Source: Streptomyces cahuitamycinicus
GTDB taxonomy: Bacteria > Actinomycetota > Actinomycetes > Streptomycetales > Streptomycetaceae
Length of the DNA stretch: 54,683 nt
Direction of reading: 5' to 3'
NCBI RefSeq assembly: GCF_002891435.1
Contig: NZ_POUC01000008.1
Coordinates: 1-54,683 of the forward strand
Shown here: positions 17,305 through 25,971 of the stretch, piece after piece
How positions within the stretch are numbered: position 1 is the stretch's first letter
Layout of the letters: each line of letters begins with the position of its first letter
Notes under the pieces: model-generated
Databases searched by the model: none
The model's input: only the letters and a program-made list of their open reading frames with translations
What the model was told of the DNA's origin: nothing
Made by a program: the position numbers and the translations under genes

Positions 17305-18819
17305 ATGACATATCGGAGCGATCGGCTCGTCGTATCGGTGTTCTTCGGCGATCACGACTCGAACGTGACCGTCGCCACCAAGAGTCGCACACTGCTTCAC
17401 CTCGAGGCCGAGCGCGTACTCGGGACGAAGCATGTCACCGCCACTGCGGAGCAGATGGACGAAGTTGTCTGGGCTGCTCTTCGCTATCTCGGTGCCGACG
17501 AGGACGCCGTCGACGAGGTGCTCGTCGCCAAGTGGAGCGCCAAGTACGATCTGACCCGTCCGATAAGCATCGGCCGTCGAGAGTTCACTCCGGTGATCAC
17601 CGGTCACCATGCCAACCACATCGGCACCGCCCTGCCGTCCGGCTTCGATCAGTGCCTGGTGCTGTGCGCCGATGGCTGGTCGGAGGACGGAGCCACCTCG
17701 ATGTACCTGGTGGATCATGGAAGAGTTGACCGGGTCGCCATTCTCGAGAAGACCTTTCTGACCGGACGGGTGTACGGAACCGCCACGCAGATGACGGTGC
17801 AGCCCGACTTCATGGCCGCTCACTCCTCCGACACCGGCAAGATGCTGGGGCTGTCGGCGCTCGGTCGCCACGATCCCGCGCTGGCCGCGCGGATACGAGC
17901 TGATCTGGACGAATTCAACGACGCGTTCCCTGAAGGTGTCGAGCATCTCCGCCGGCGTTACGGTCTCAGTGACGTCTACTCTCGAACGCCTGATGAGCCA
18001 CGGCGCCACTTCGCGGCCACCGTTCAGAAGGAATGGGAGGACGAACTGCTGGAAGTCGCGGCCCGTTTCCGTCCTCTCTCGTCCCGTCTAGCCGTGGTCG
18101 GCGGCTGTGCGATGAACGTCGTGGCGAACGGTCGTTTGGCGAACAGCGGTCTGTACAGCGACATCTTCATCCCCGCCATGCCGTCCGACGCCGGCCAATC
18201 ATTGGGTGCCGTATGGAATCGCTATCCCGATACGGTGACCTCGAGCCCCTACCTTGGCCGCCACCACGGAGTCGAGGCGACCAAGGCGTCTGTCACCTCG
18301 ATGGCCGATGACCTGGCTGCGGGTTTCGTCATAGCCCTCTACACCGGCGCCTCGGAGTCAGGACCCAGAGCGCTGGGCAACAGGTCGATCTTGGCTGTTC
18401 CGCGCAGTGATGAGGTGCGGATACGGGTGAGCGAGCAGATCAAACGTCGCGAGTCCTATCGGCCGGTCGCGCCCGTGATCCGGGCCGAGGACCTGAAACG
18501 CTTCTTCGACGGCAGCTTCGATTCTCCGTACATGACGTATGCGTACGTCGCGAAGGGGGAGACCATGGATCGGGCCCCGGCCATCGTGCACGTGGACGGG
18601 ACGAGTCGGGTGCAGACGGTCGCCCCTGACCAGCACCCCCTTCTCCATGCGGTCCTTACGGCTCTCGAGGAGCGTGGCGAGGCACCGATGCTCCTGAACA
18701 CGTCGATGAATGTGGCCGGTAGTCCCATGGTCGACACGCCCGAAGAAGCGGCAGGGTTCCTCGCTGAGACGGCTGTGGACGTGCTCTACCTCGGCGATCA
18801 GCGTCTCGTCCGCCCGTGA
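17305..18819 (+). CDS. NodU/TobZ-type O-carbamoyltransferase
   Basis: A 504-residue ATP-dependent carbamoyltransferase. It has the N-terminal Kae1-like ASKHA domain with the metal-binding HHANH motif (ITGHHANHIGTA) and the SSDTGKMLGLSALG loop. The C-terminal YrdC-like domain has ESGPRALGNRSILA and LLNTSMNVAGSPMVDTPEEA. Homologues carbamoylate hydroxyls of sugars (nodulation factors, tobramycin, bleomycin mannose). Slightly short compared with the usual 550-600 residues. Neighbouring glycosyltransferases imply a carbamoyl sugar in the product. Confidence 0.9.
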   Translation: MTYRSDRLVVSVFFGDHDSNVTVATKSRTLLHLEAERVLGTKHVTATAEQMDEVVWAALRYLGADEDAVDEVLVAKWSAKYDLTRPISIGRREFTPVITGHHANHIGTALPSGFDQCLVLCADGWSEDGATSMYLVDHGRVDRVAILEKTFLTGRVYGTATQMTVQPDFMAAHSSDTGKMLGLSALGRHDPALAARIRADLDEFNDAFPEGVEHLRRRYGLSDVYSRTPDEPRRHFAATVQKEWEDELLEVAARFRPLSSRLAVVGGCAMNVVANGRLANSGLYSDIFIPAMPSDAGQSLGAVWNRYPDTVTSSPYLGRHHGVEATKASVTSMADDLAAGFVIALYTGASESGPRALGNRSILAVPRSDEVRIRVSEQIKRRESYRPVAPVIRAEDLKRFFDGSFDSPYMTYAYVAKGETMDRAPAIVHVDGTSRVQTVAPDQHPLLHAVLTALEERGEAPMLLNTSMNVAGSPMVDTPEEAAGFLAETAVDVLYLGDQRLVRP

Positions 18820-18888
18820 TCTGTCGACTCTCGAGGTGAGGCACCTGTCTTGGTCCCATTCGAGCAACAGCGCGAGATGCTCTACCTA

Positions 18889-19428
18889 GGTCGGCAACTG
18901 CTCGGGCAAGGCCACGCTAGTGAAGCTGCTGGAGAAGATGTACCGCCCGAGTTCGGGACGCACCCTGATCGACGGCGACCTGGCGAACCCCCGACCGGCT
19001 CGAGACGGCCATCGCCCACGCCGACGTGCAGGCTCTGGTCGACCGGCTGCCCGACGGCCTGGACACCCAGCTGGGCCGGACATTCGGCGGCGTGGACCTG
19101 TCCGAGGGCCAGTGGCAGGAGCTCGCGCTCGCCCGTGCCTTAATGCGCGCGGCGCCGCTGCTGTTCGTGCTCGACAAACCGACAGCCTTCTCGACGCCCC
19201 GAGCGGACATGTCATCTTCGAGCGTTACTTGGAACGCGCCCGCTTCATCGCGCCCGGCGGCGTCACCGTAATCGTCTCCCACCGCTTCTCCACGGTCGCG
19301 GGCGCCGACCTCATCCTCGTCCTCGAAAAGGGACGGTTGTTGAATATCGGCTCGCACGACGAACTGTTGGCCACGTCTACCAAGTATTCCGAGTTGTTTT
19401 CTGTGCAGCAGACCGCGTACACGTGGTA
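18889..19428 (+). pseudogene. ABC exporter ATPase domain, degenerate
   Basis: A nucleotide-binding domain broken over three frames: GNCSGKATLVKLLEKMYRP (Walker A with GKA instead of GKS/T), then ALVDRLPDGLDTQLGRTFGG with DLSEGQWQELALARAL (signature LSEGQ for LSGGQ) and LFVLDKPTA (Walker B glutamate changed to lysine), then TVIVSHRFSTVAGADLILVL. The membrane domain is absent. It is a dead remnant, presumably of an older exporter replaced by the intact gene at 22177. Confidence 0.75.
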
Positions 19429-19490
19429 GGCGGGTGGGAATGCGGGCAGGCCGCCTTGTGAGCGCGCACGCGAATCTGTATCATGTGGCT

Positions 19491-19994
19491 ATGGGCATAA
19501 AGAACTACCTTATCGAAGGCGTTTCCTGCACTGGCAAAACCTCGGTGTGCAACGAATTGCAGAGGCGGGGATATGTTGCCATCAACGGCGACCGGCAGCT
19601 GGCCTATCAAGGGGATCCGGAAACCGGCAGGAAAACAGACGGCCATGGGCACGAAAACCACATTTGGGATATCGAGAAAGTGAAGGCCATCGTCGCCGAC
19701 AAGGGGGCGCCGGTCACGTTCCTCTGCGGAGGTTCCAGGAATTTCTCAAAGTTCACGCACCTCCTTGATGGTGTATTCGTTCTCGAGATCGATCTCGACA
19801 CGTTGATCCGCCGGCTTGACGAGCGACCGGACGACGAGTTTGGTGCAAAGCCGGAGGAACGGGAACTCGTACTGCGGCTGCATCGAACGAAGGAGGACGT
19901 CCCGAAGGACGGCATTTCCATCGATGCCACGGCGCCGCTCGCGCACGTCGTCGACGAGATTATCCGTCAAAGCGGTGCCGGAGGCTCGGAGTAA
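19491..19994 (+). CDS. Small P-loop kinase (AAA_18-like)
   Basis: From ATG 19491 a 167-residue protein opens MGIKNYLIEGVSCTGKTSVC, a Walker A motif (GVSCTGKTS) typical of small kinases such as nucleoside, shikimate or antibiotic phosphotransferases. A HGHENHIWDIEKV segment and a lid with RLDERPDDEFG follow. An in-frame upstream extension to 19434 exists but lacks a better ribosome binding site. Phosphorylating the product for self-protection or activation is a reasonable guess. Substrate not determinable. Confidence 0.65.
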   Translation: MGIKNYLIEGVSCTGKTSVCNELQRRGYVAINGDRQLAYQGDPETGRKTDGHGHENHIWDIEKVKAIVADKGAPVTFLCGGSRNFSKFTHLLDGVFVLEIDLDTLIRRLDERPDDEFGAKPEERELVLRLHRTKEDVPKDGISIDATAPLAHVVDEIIRQSGAGGSE

Positions 19995-20140
19995 CGAGCT
20001 CACGCCGCTCCTTGCCACGATGGTCGGCGCCGCTTCGTCCGGGATGCGGGGTCGCCGGCGGGTTGAACCGCACCGGGATGGTGGCGCAGACCCGGCGATT
20101 TCGGTGCGGTTCAGGTCGGTTTTAGGTCAAGGAAATAGCA

Positions 20141-21934
20141 ATGGCTCAGAATAAGAGATCTGTCTTTTTTATCGGGTTTCATGGAGCTGATGGCATCTCC
20201 GTCGGCGGCCCGCGCGAGGCCGAACAACGCGTCGATCTGGAGTCCCTCCCCCTCGACCAACCGGCACCCGCCCGTGTCGATGAGCTGACGGTGCGCGCCC
20301 GCACCTCGGCCGACCTGCGCAGGGTCACCGTACTCGATCATCTCCTGCCAGCTGCTCCCGTCGTTCACGTGGTCATTGAGGAAATGCCGGATTGGCGCCA
20401 GCCCCCGTTGCCCTCACCGGGCGACGAGACCATCTGGTTCCACCTGCGTTCGGCTGCGACGTCGAGGGAAGGCGAGCGCGGCTGGTGCGTCCGTACCGCC
20501 TTCGACCTGGATGCCGACGCGGGGACCGTGGTGGCGGCGATCGTCCGGATGCTCGAGGGCCACCGCCTCAACGGTGGCGCGCTGCTCGCGGCGCCTGCGG
20601 GGCCGGGAGCCTTGCAGAAGCAGAGTTCGTTCGCGACGCCAGACCTGCTCGAGCCCTTCGTCAAACGGACCGAATTGGTCGCGATGGACCTGTTCAGACA
20701 AGCAGGTCGGCACCAGGGCGCACCTCTCGACGAGCGTTCGGTCAATCCCATCGGCTTCGACCCCGGTGCGAACGGCCCCATCGCTGTACTCGCCTGGACC
20801 GAGTGCGGCCCCGCTCTCACCGCGGACGGGCATGAACTCCTGCGCCTGCACTCCGGGTCGGCCCTCACGGACGCCGACATGTCCAGGCTTCGATGGTTAC
20901 GTGGCATACGTCTTGCACCGCCGCCCTCGCCGCCGGACGACGGCGCAGCCCTTGCGCGCCTCGTCGTCTCATGTGCTGCCGCGGGAATCCCCTTGACCGC
21001 ATCTCCCTCGCATCGCTGGTCTGCCCTGCTGGGCGAGACGCTGGCACAATTGATCGCCGGCGTGAAGGACGAGGAGCTCTGCGACCCGCTCACCCGCGAG
21101 GAGCACAGCATCCGCCAGCGGCGACATGCTCTGCGCCACTACGGGATGCGGCGATTCTGGCTGGAGACGTTGCGCGAGCGGGGGCACATGCAGGCCGCGC
21201 CTCTGCAGCCGTCGGTTTCGGTGCTGCTGTGCACCAAGCGCCCGGAACTCGTGGACTTCGCCCTTCGGCAGATCGCCCGTCAACGCGGCGTGGACGTGGA
21301 AGTCGTCCTGGCCCTCCACGGGGTGCCACAGCCCGAGGAAGTGGCGAGAAGAGCGCTGGAGAACTCCGGTCTTCGGATCGTGCCGGTCACGGTCCCCTCG
21401 CACTACCTTCTGGGCGAGGCGCTCAATTCGGCGGCATCGAGGGCTTCCGGCTCGTACATAGCCAAGATGGACGATGACGACTGGTACGGCCCCGACCACC
21501 TCGGCGATGCGCTGCTGGCGCAGCTCTACTCGGGCGCTGACTTGGTCGGGTGCCCAGCGGAGTTTGTCTATCTGGAATCGCTGGACATGACCGTGCGCAG
21601 GCGGCGTGGCAGGACGGAGGCGCCGTGCGCCCTGACCCCGGACGGGCTTCTCCCCGGTGGCACTCTCGTCATCTCCCGGACGGCACTGGAGGGTGTCGGC
21701 GGGTTCAGAGCGGTTGCGCGGTTCGAGGACACCGAGCTGAGTAATGCGGTCCGAGCTGCCGGCGGGCGGGCCTACCGCATGCACGGCCTCAATTACCTCT
21801 ACCGGAGGCGCGCGCCGAGAATGCACACCTACACTGCCACGAACGAGCACTTCCTCAAGGAGAACAGCCGGCGGTGGCCCGGCCGTTTCTTCAACCACCT
21901 GATGGAGGCGGACTCTACCGAGCCCTACGGCTGA
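20141..21934 (+). CDS. GT2-family glycosyltransferase with long N-terminal domain
   Basis: A 597-residue protein. The C-terminal half is a GT-A glycosyltransferase family 2 domain: PSVSVLLCTKRPELVDFALR, then SYIAKMDDDDWYGPDHL, where the DDDD supplies the DXD metal site, and a GGFRAVARFEDTELSNAVRAAG acceptor region. The first ~340 residues resemble the glycosyltransferase-associated domain of spore-maturation CgeB-like proteins only loosely; I do not name it. Ribosome binding site AAGGAAA. It probably belongs to the same pathway or decorates a surface polymer. Confidence 0.75.
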   Translation: MAQNKRSVFFIGFHGADGISVGGPREAEQRVDLESLPLDQPAPARVDELTVRARTSADLRRVTVLDHLLPAAPVVHVVIEEMPDWRQPPLPSPGDETIWFHLRSAATSREGERGWCVRTAFDLDADAGTVVAAIVRMLEGHRLNGGALLAAPAGPGALQKQSSFATPDLLEPFVKRTELVAMDLFRQAGRHQGAPLDERSVNPIGFDPGANGPIAVLAWTECGPALTADGHELLRLHSGSALTDADMSRLRWLRGIRLAPPPSPPDDGAALARLVVSCAAAGIPLTASPSHRWSALLGETLAQLIAGVKDEELCDPLTREEHSIRQRRHALRHYGMRRFWLETLRERGHMQAAPLQPSVSVLLCTKRPELVDFALRQIARQRGVDVEVVLALHGVPQPEEVARRALENSGLRIVPVTVPSHYLLGEALNSAASRASGSYIAKMDDDDWYGPDHLGDALLAQLYSGADLVGCPAEFVYLESLDMTVRRRRGRTEAPCALTPDGLLPGGTLVISRTALEGVGGFRAVARFEDTELSNAVRAAGGRAYRMHGLNYLYRRRAPRMHTYTATNEHFLKENSRRWPGRFFNHLMEADSTEPYG

Positions 21935-22011
21935 CCACGACCTGAGACTCACTGACCCAGCAGCTTCGGCGGTGGGGCCCGTATCTGATTTGTTGGGCGT
22001 TGGTCTACTTA

Positions 22012-22045
22012 ATGTATCGGTGGTCCAGATGTATCGGTGGTCCAG
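22012..22045. repeat. Perfect tandem duplication of 17 bp
   Basis: ATGTATCGGTGGTCCAG occurs twice head to tail (22012-22028 and 22029-22045), in the gap upstream of the ABC exporter. It may be a slippage product or a direct-repeat regulator site. Confidence 0.8.
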
Positions 22046-22176
22046 CAGCGCGACTTAAGTATCGCGTCGGGGTTCCACTCGTTCGGGTTACTGCTGGTCT
22101 GGGTGAAGCCTGCCGTCGAAGGTGGTCTCGAAGGCGTTGAGCTTGTTCTTTATCTACCAGGACCTCCGGGAGTGTG

Positions 22177-24090
22177 ATGGGGACAACAGATGCGCGAGGG
22201 CCGAGGCCGGGCAAGAGCACGGTCGTTCTGGCACTGCGCCGCTACGGCCGGGAGCTGCTGCGACTACGATGGCTGGCCCTGCCCGCGCTGCTGCTGCCGG
22301 CCGTGGGCATCATCGGCACCCGCTACGTCGCCCCCCTGCTGGTCGCCAAACTGGCAGGACAGGCCGTCGGCGACGGCGGTCTCACCCTCAGCTCGGCGCT
22401 GCCGTACGTGCTGGGCTTCGGCGTGACGTTGCTGCTCGCCGAGGTCGTGTCGCGGGTCGGAGTGCACTGCCTGAACCGCGTGGACGCCCTCGGCATGGAA
22501 CACCTGTACGTGAGCGGCATGGATGAACTCCTTGCCAAGGACGCGGCGTTCTTCCACGACAACTTCGCCGGCTCCCTGACTAAACGGGTACTGAGCTTCG
22601 GCAAGCGCTTCGAGGACTTCGTCGACACGGTGACGTACCGGATCGTGGGCAGTCTCGTCCCCCTGCTGTTCGGTGCCGTGGTCCTGTGGAGCTACGAACC
22701 GATGCTCGTCGCCGGCCTTCTGGTGATGATCGTGCTGACCGTGGTGACCGCGACACCTCTGATCCGTCGCCGGCAGAGGCTCGTCAACGACCGTGAGGCG
22801 GCGATCGCCCGGGTCTCCGGCCACGTCGCCGACAGCCTCATGAACATGGAGACCATCCGTGCGTTCGCGGCCGAGCGGCGGGAGGCCGACGAACACCGCA
22901 GCCGTGTCGCGGACTCCCGGCGCCTGGCGCTGAGGTCCTGGGACTACGCCAACCTGCGCGTCGACACCCTGATCGCCCCCATGTCCGTGCTCACCAACGT
23001 GCTGGGCCTGTTGGTCGCCATCGCCTTCGGTGGCCCGGGCCAGGGGGTGGAGGAGGTCGTCGTCGCTTTCACCTACTACTCCAACGCGACCCAGATCATG
23101 TTCGAGTTCAACCAGATCTACCGGCGTCTGGAAAGCTCGATGACCGAGGCCGCGCAGTTCACCGAGCTGCTGCTGGATCCGCCCACCGTGCTCGACCCGA
23201 CCGAACCCGAACCGCTCGCACCGCAGGACACCGGCATCCGCTTCGAGGCGGTGACCTTCGCCCACGAGGGCGCGAAGCCGATTTTCCAGGGTCTCGACCT
23301 GGACGTGCCCGCAGGGGCACGGATAGGTCTGGTCGGCAGGTCCGGCGGCGGCAAGACCACACTCACCCGGCTCCTGCTGCGGATGTCGGACATCGACGAC
23401 GGATGCATCCTGATCGGCGGTCAGGACATCAGCCGGCTGCGCCAGACCGACCTGCGCTCACTGATCGCCTACGTCCCGCAGGAACCCGCCATGTTCCACC
23501 GCAGCTTGCGTGACAACATCGCCTTCGCCCGGCCCGGCGCCACCGACGCGGAGATCCACGCCGCGGCCGCCGCCGCGCACGTCACGGAGTTCGCCGACCA
23601 ACTCCCGGACGGCTTCGGCACCCTGGTGGGGGAGCGGGGAGTGAAACTCTCGGGCGGCCAGCGTCAGCGCGTCGCCCTCGCCAGGGCCATCCTGCGCGAC
23701 GCCCCGATCCTGCTGCTCGACGAGGCGACCAGCGCGCTGGACTCGGAGAGCGAGCTCCTCGTTCAGGACGCCCTGTGGCGGTTGATGGACGGACGTACGG
23801 CCCTCGTGGTCGCCCACCGTCTGAGCACCGTCGCCGGCATGGACCGTCTCGTCGTCCTCGACCGCGGAAGCGTCGTCGAGCAGGGCACCCACGAGGAGCT
23901 GCTCACGGCAAACGGTGCCTACGCCAAGTTGTGGCAGCACCAGTCGGGCGGCTTCCTCGGCGAGAGCACCGAGTCGGCCCCCGGTCACCCGGCCCCAGGA
24001 GCCGGACCCATCGGGCTGCCCGGACCGGCCGACCCGGCGCCGAACGGGGACCACAGGACGTCGTCGCACGCTCATACGCGCAAGGGGTGA
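22177..24090 (+). CDS. ABC-type exporter, fused membrane and ATPase domains
   Basis: A homodimeric B-family exporter half of about 637 residues. Six membrane helices span roughly residues 30-310 (for example LALPALLLPAVGIIGTRYVA and VPLLFGAVVLWSYEPMLVAG). The ATPase domain has Walker A GRSGGGKTT, Q-loop YVPQEP, signature LSGGQ, Walker B ILLLDEATSALD and the H-loop VVAHRLSTV, all intact. It exports small or peptidic products and is the likely efflux/self-resistance pump of the cluster. Start ATG 22177 with GGGAG five bases upstream; GTG 22174 is also in frame. The tail after about 580 is a proline-rich low-complexity extension. Confidence 0.92.
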   Translation: MGTTDARGPRPGKSTVVLALRRYGRELLRLRWLALPALLLPAVGIIGTRYVAPLLVAKLAGQAVGDGGLTLSSALPYVLGFGVTLLLAEVVSRVGVHCLNRVDALGMEHLYVSGMDELLAKDAAFFHDNFAGSLTKRVLSFGKRFEDFVDTVTYRIVGSLVPLLFGAVVLWSYEPMLVAGLLVMIVLTVVTATPLIRRRQRLVNDREAAIARVSGHVADSLMNMETIRAFAAERREADEHRSRVADSRRLALRSWDYANLRVDTLIAPMSVLTNVLGLLVAIAFGGPGQGVEEVVVAFTYYSNATQIMFEFNQIYRRLESSMTEAAQFTELLLDPPTVLDPTEPEPLAPQDTGIRFEAVTFAHEGAKPIFQGLDLDVPAGARIGLVGRSGGGKTTLTRLLLRMSDIDDGCILIGGQDISRLRQTDLRSLIAYVPQEPAMFHRSLRDNIAFARPGATDAEIHAAAAAAHVTEFADQLPDGFGTLVGERGVKLSGGQRQRVALARAILRDAPILLLDEATSALDSESELLVQDALWRLMDGRTALVVAHRLSTVAGMDRLVVLDRGSVVEQGTHEELLTANGAYAKLWQHQSGGFLGESTESAPGHPAPGAGPIGLPGPADPAPNGDHRTSSHAHTRKG

Positions 24091-24116
24091 ACTCCCTCCG
24101 GGACTGGCGCAACGGG

Positions 24117-24328
24117 CTAGTAGTAGTGCTTGGTCAGGTTGATATCGGCTCTGGCATGTCGCGGTGACAGGTGGGGCAGGCGGCCGGTCCAGACGGCGAG
24201 GAGGAACTGCATCTCGCGGACGACCTGGTAGAGGGTCAGGCCGGCGCCGTTTCTTTTGGGGTCCGGGCCAGTCGCTGGAGTGTGCAGAAGACGTTGGCGG
24301 CGTTGCGGTAGGTCAGTATGTCGTTCAT
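24117..24328 (-). pseudogene. Transposase C-terminal remnant
   Basis: Reading the minus strand gives MNDILTYRNAANVFCTLQRL, then, after a one-base frameshift, GLTLYQVVREMQFLLAVWTG and ADINLTKHYY. I recognise this as a transposase tail common in Streptomyces genomes. N-terminal part missing. It marks a junction between the biosynthetic cluster and the defence island. Confidence 0.55.
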
Positions 24329-24360
24329 GCCCCGCTATGGCGTACGCGGTGAGCCGTCAC

Positions 24361-24395
24361 GATACAGCAGGCGCTTAGAAGGCGCCTGCTGTATC
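24361..24395. terminator. Perfect 14-bp stem hairpin
   Basis: GATACAGCAGGCGC (24361-24374) pairs with GCGCCTGCTGTATC (24382-24395) across a 7-base loop. No T-tract follows. It is either a GC-type actinobacterial terminator serving both directions or an imperfect recombination site at the island edge. Confidence 0.6.
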
Positions 24396-24620
24396 CCACA
24401 TTGATCCCCTCTGACCTGCGCCTTACCGACGTTGTGACGGGTAGTCAGGCATTTTGTGGGACGCATGTGGGATCTGGCCGTTCGAGTGACCCGTGGGATG
24501 CTGGCACCTTCCCGTGGTCTCGATAGTGCTTCTCACTCCATCTTCACACTCTCGAAGCCTCTTGCGGAAACAATCCCGTACCTCGTCGGCGTTGGTGATC
24601 TCCGAGCCGAGGAGGGGAAG

Positions 24621-25514
24621 GTGTCGGGCCTGAAGCTGTTCCGCACGGTCACGACCAATAGCGGCATGACCGAGGTCATGCCGCGTCTTGCTGAGATCGA
24701 GGCAGATGTGCAGCGTCTCGTCGAGGCGCACATGGAGACGCTGCTGGGAGTCCGGTTCCTGGCGAGCGAGTACAGCACCGGGCCGGTGCACGGGGGCCGG
24801 ATCGATTCGCTCGGGTTGGACGAGAACGGATCGCCGGTCATCGTTGAGTACAAGCGTGGTGTCGACGCCGGCGTCATCAACCAGGGTCTCTTCTATCTGG
24901 CGTGGCTGATGGACCATCGCGCCGAGTTCGAGCACCTGGTCCGCGACCGCCTCGGGGTGACGGCCGCGTCCCAGGTCCTGTGGAGCGGCCCGCGCCTGAT
25001 CTGCATCGCCGGCGACTTCACTCGTTATGACGTGCATGCCGTGCGCGAGCACCGGCGCTCGATCGACCTAGTCCGCTACCGACTCTTCGGCAGCGACCTG
25101 CTCGGGCTTGAGACCGTGGCTTCCGTGAGCGGCGGCATGCAGATGGCCCGCCGGGTGCGGGGCCGGACGGTTGCCCGGGTGGCCGATGCCCAGCATGCGT
25201 CGATGGTGGAGCTGGCGGGCGCGGTCGACGAGGCCCTGCTCGGGCTCGGGGACGGTGTGCACCGGGTTGAGCGCAAGCAGTACCGGGCGTATCAGCGACT
25301 GCGGAACTTCGCCTGCCTGTGTCCGCCGCAGCGAAGCAAGCTGCTGGTCTACCTGAAGGTCGACCCGAAGGACGTCCACCTTGTTCCGGGCTTCACCCGG
25401 GACGTGTCCGGTCTCGGTCACCACGGGACGGGTGATCTGGAGGTCCAGCTTCGTACGGCGAGGGACGTGGAGCGGGCGCAGGATCTGTTCCGGGCAAGCT
25501 ACGCGGCGGCGTGA
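24621..25514 (+). CDS. NucS/DUF91-like PD-(D/E)xK nuclease with DUF5655 domain
   Basis: Start at GTG 24621, six bases after a strong AGGAGG, gives 297 residues beginning MSGLKLFRTV. Residues 62-78 form the nuclease core: Asp62 (RIDSLGL), then IVEYKRG with Glu76 and Lys78. The C-terminal ~110 residues are a DUF5655-like module (VERKQYRAYQRLRNFACLCP and TGDLEVQLRTARDVERAQDL). Such proteins are common in Streptomyces and in defence islands; cleavage of particular DNA structures is assumed from NucS. It is the leftmost gene of the phosphorothioate island. Confidence 0.7.
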   Translation: MSGLKLFRTVTTNSGMTEVMPRLAEIEADVQRLVEAHMETLLGVRFLASEYSTGPVHGGRIDSLGLDENGSPVIVEYKRGVDAGVINQGLFYLAWLMDHRAEFEHLVRDRLGVTAASQVLWSGPRLICIAGDFTRYDVHAVREHRRSIDLVRYRLFGSDLLGLETVASVSGGMQMARRVRGRTVARVADAQHASMVELAGAVDEALLGLGDGVHRVERKQYRAYQRLRNFACLCPPQRSKLLVYLKVDPKDVHLVPGFTRDVSGLGHHGTGDLEVQLRTARDVERAQDLFRASYAAA

Positions 25515-25622
25515 TCGCCTGCCGCTGCCTGCCTCTTGGAGGCTGCGCTTCGTGTCGTGTCTGCGGTCGTGGGTGGAGCCTCTCGACGTGCCGGCAGGGC
25601 GTGGCGGTGGACTATCTATGGT

Positions 25623-25661
25623 GCGCGGGATCGCCGGTTTGGCCAACCGGCGATCCCGCGC
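25623..25661 (+). terminator. Perfect 17-bp stem terminator hairpin
   Basis: GCGCGGGATCGCCGGTT (25623-25639) pairs with its exact complement (25645-25661) around TGGCC, about 110 bases after the nuclease stop. Very stable, no T-run, as is usual in Streptomyces. Confidence 0.75.
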
Positions 25662-25971
25662 TATGTTGCCCCGCTCATTGCGCCAATGATCAGCGTGAAC
25701 GGCTGGCGGCTAACCCGGCCGTGGCCGCCGGAGCCATCACTCTAAGGGCGACAACACGGCCTCGTGGCGATCGGTTGCCCAGCGACTTCGATTGGCGCCA
25801 GAGGGTACAGATTTCATGCACGGAGGCGATGGGGCTACCCGCCCCATCGGCCTTGGAGCACACTGCACTCACGATCCGAAGGGTGATGGCTTCTACCGGT
25901 CACCAGCTCGGGTGTCCCGTATGGTTCGGTGCTGTCGCATGCTGGCCTGTCCGTGGAATCAGGGGACGCCG
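25662..25971. other. Intergenic upstream of the methyltransferase
   Basis: No supported gene. The frame of the methyltransferase stays open back to 25792, but that stretch (cysteine- and glycine-rich) does not look like family sequence. Presumably promoter DNA. Confidence 0.4.
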
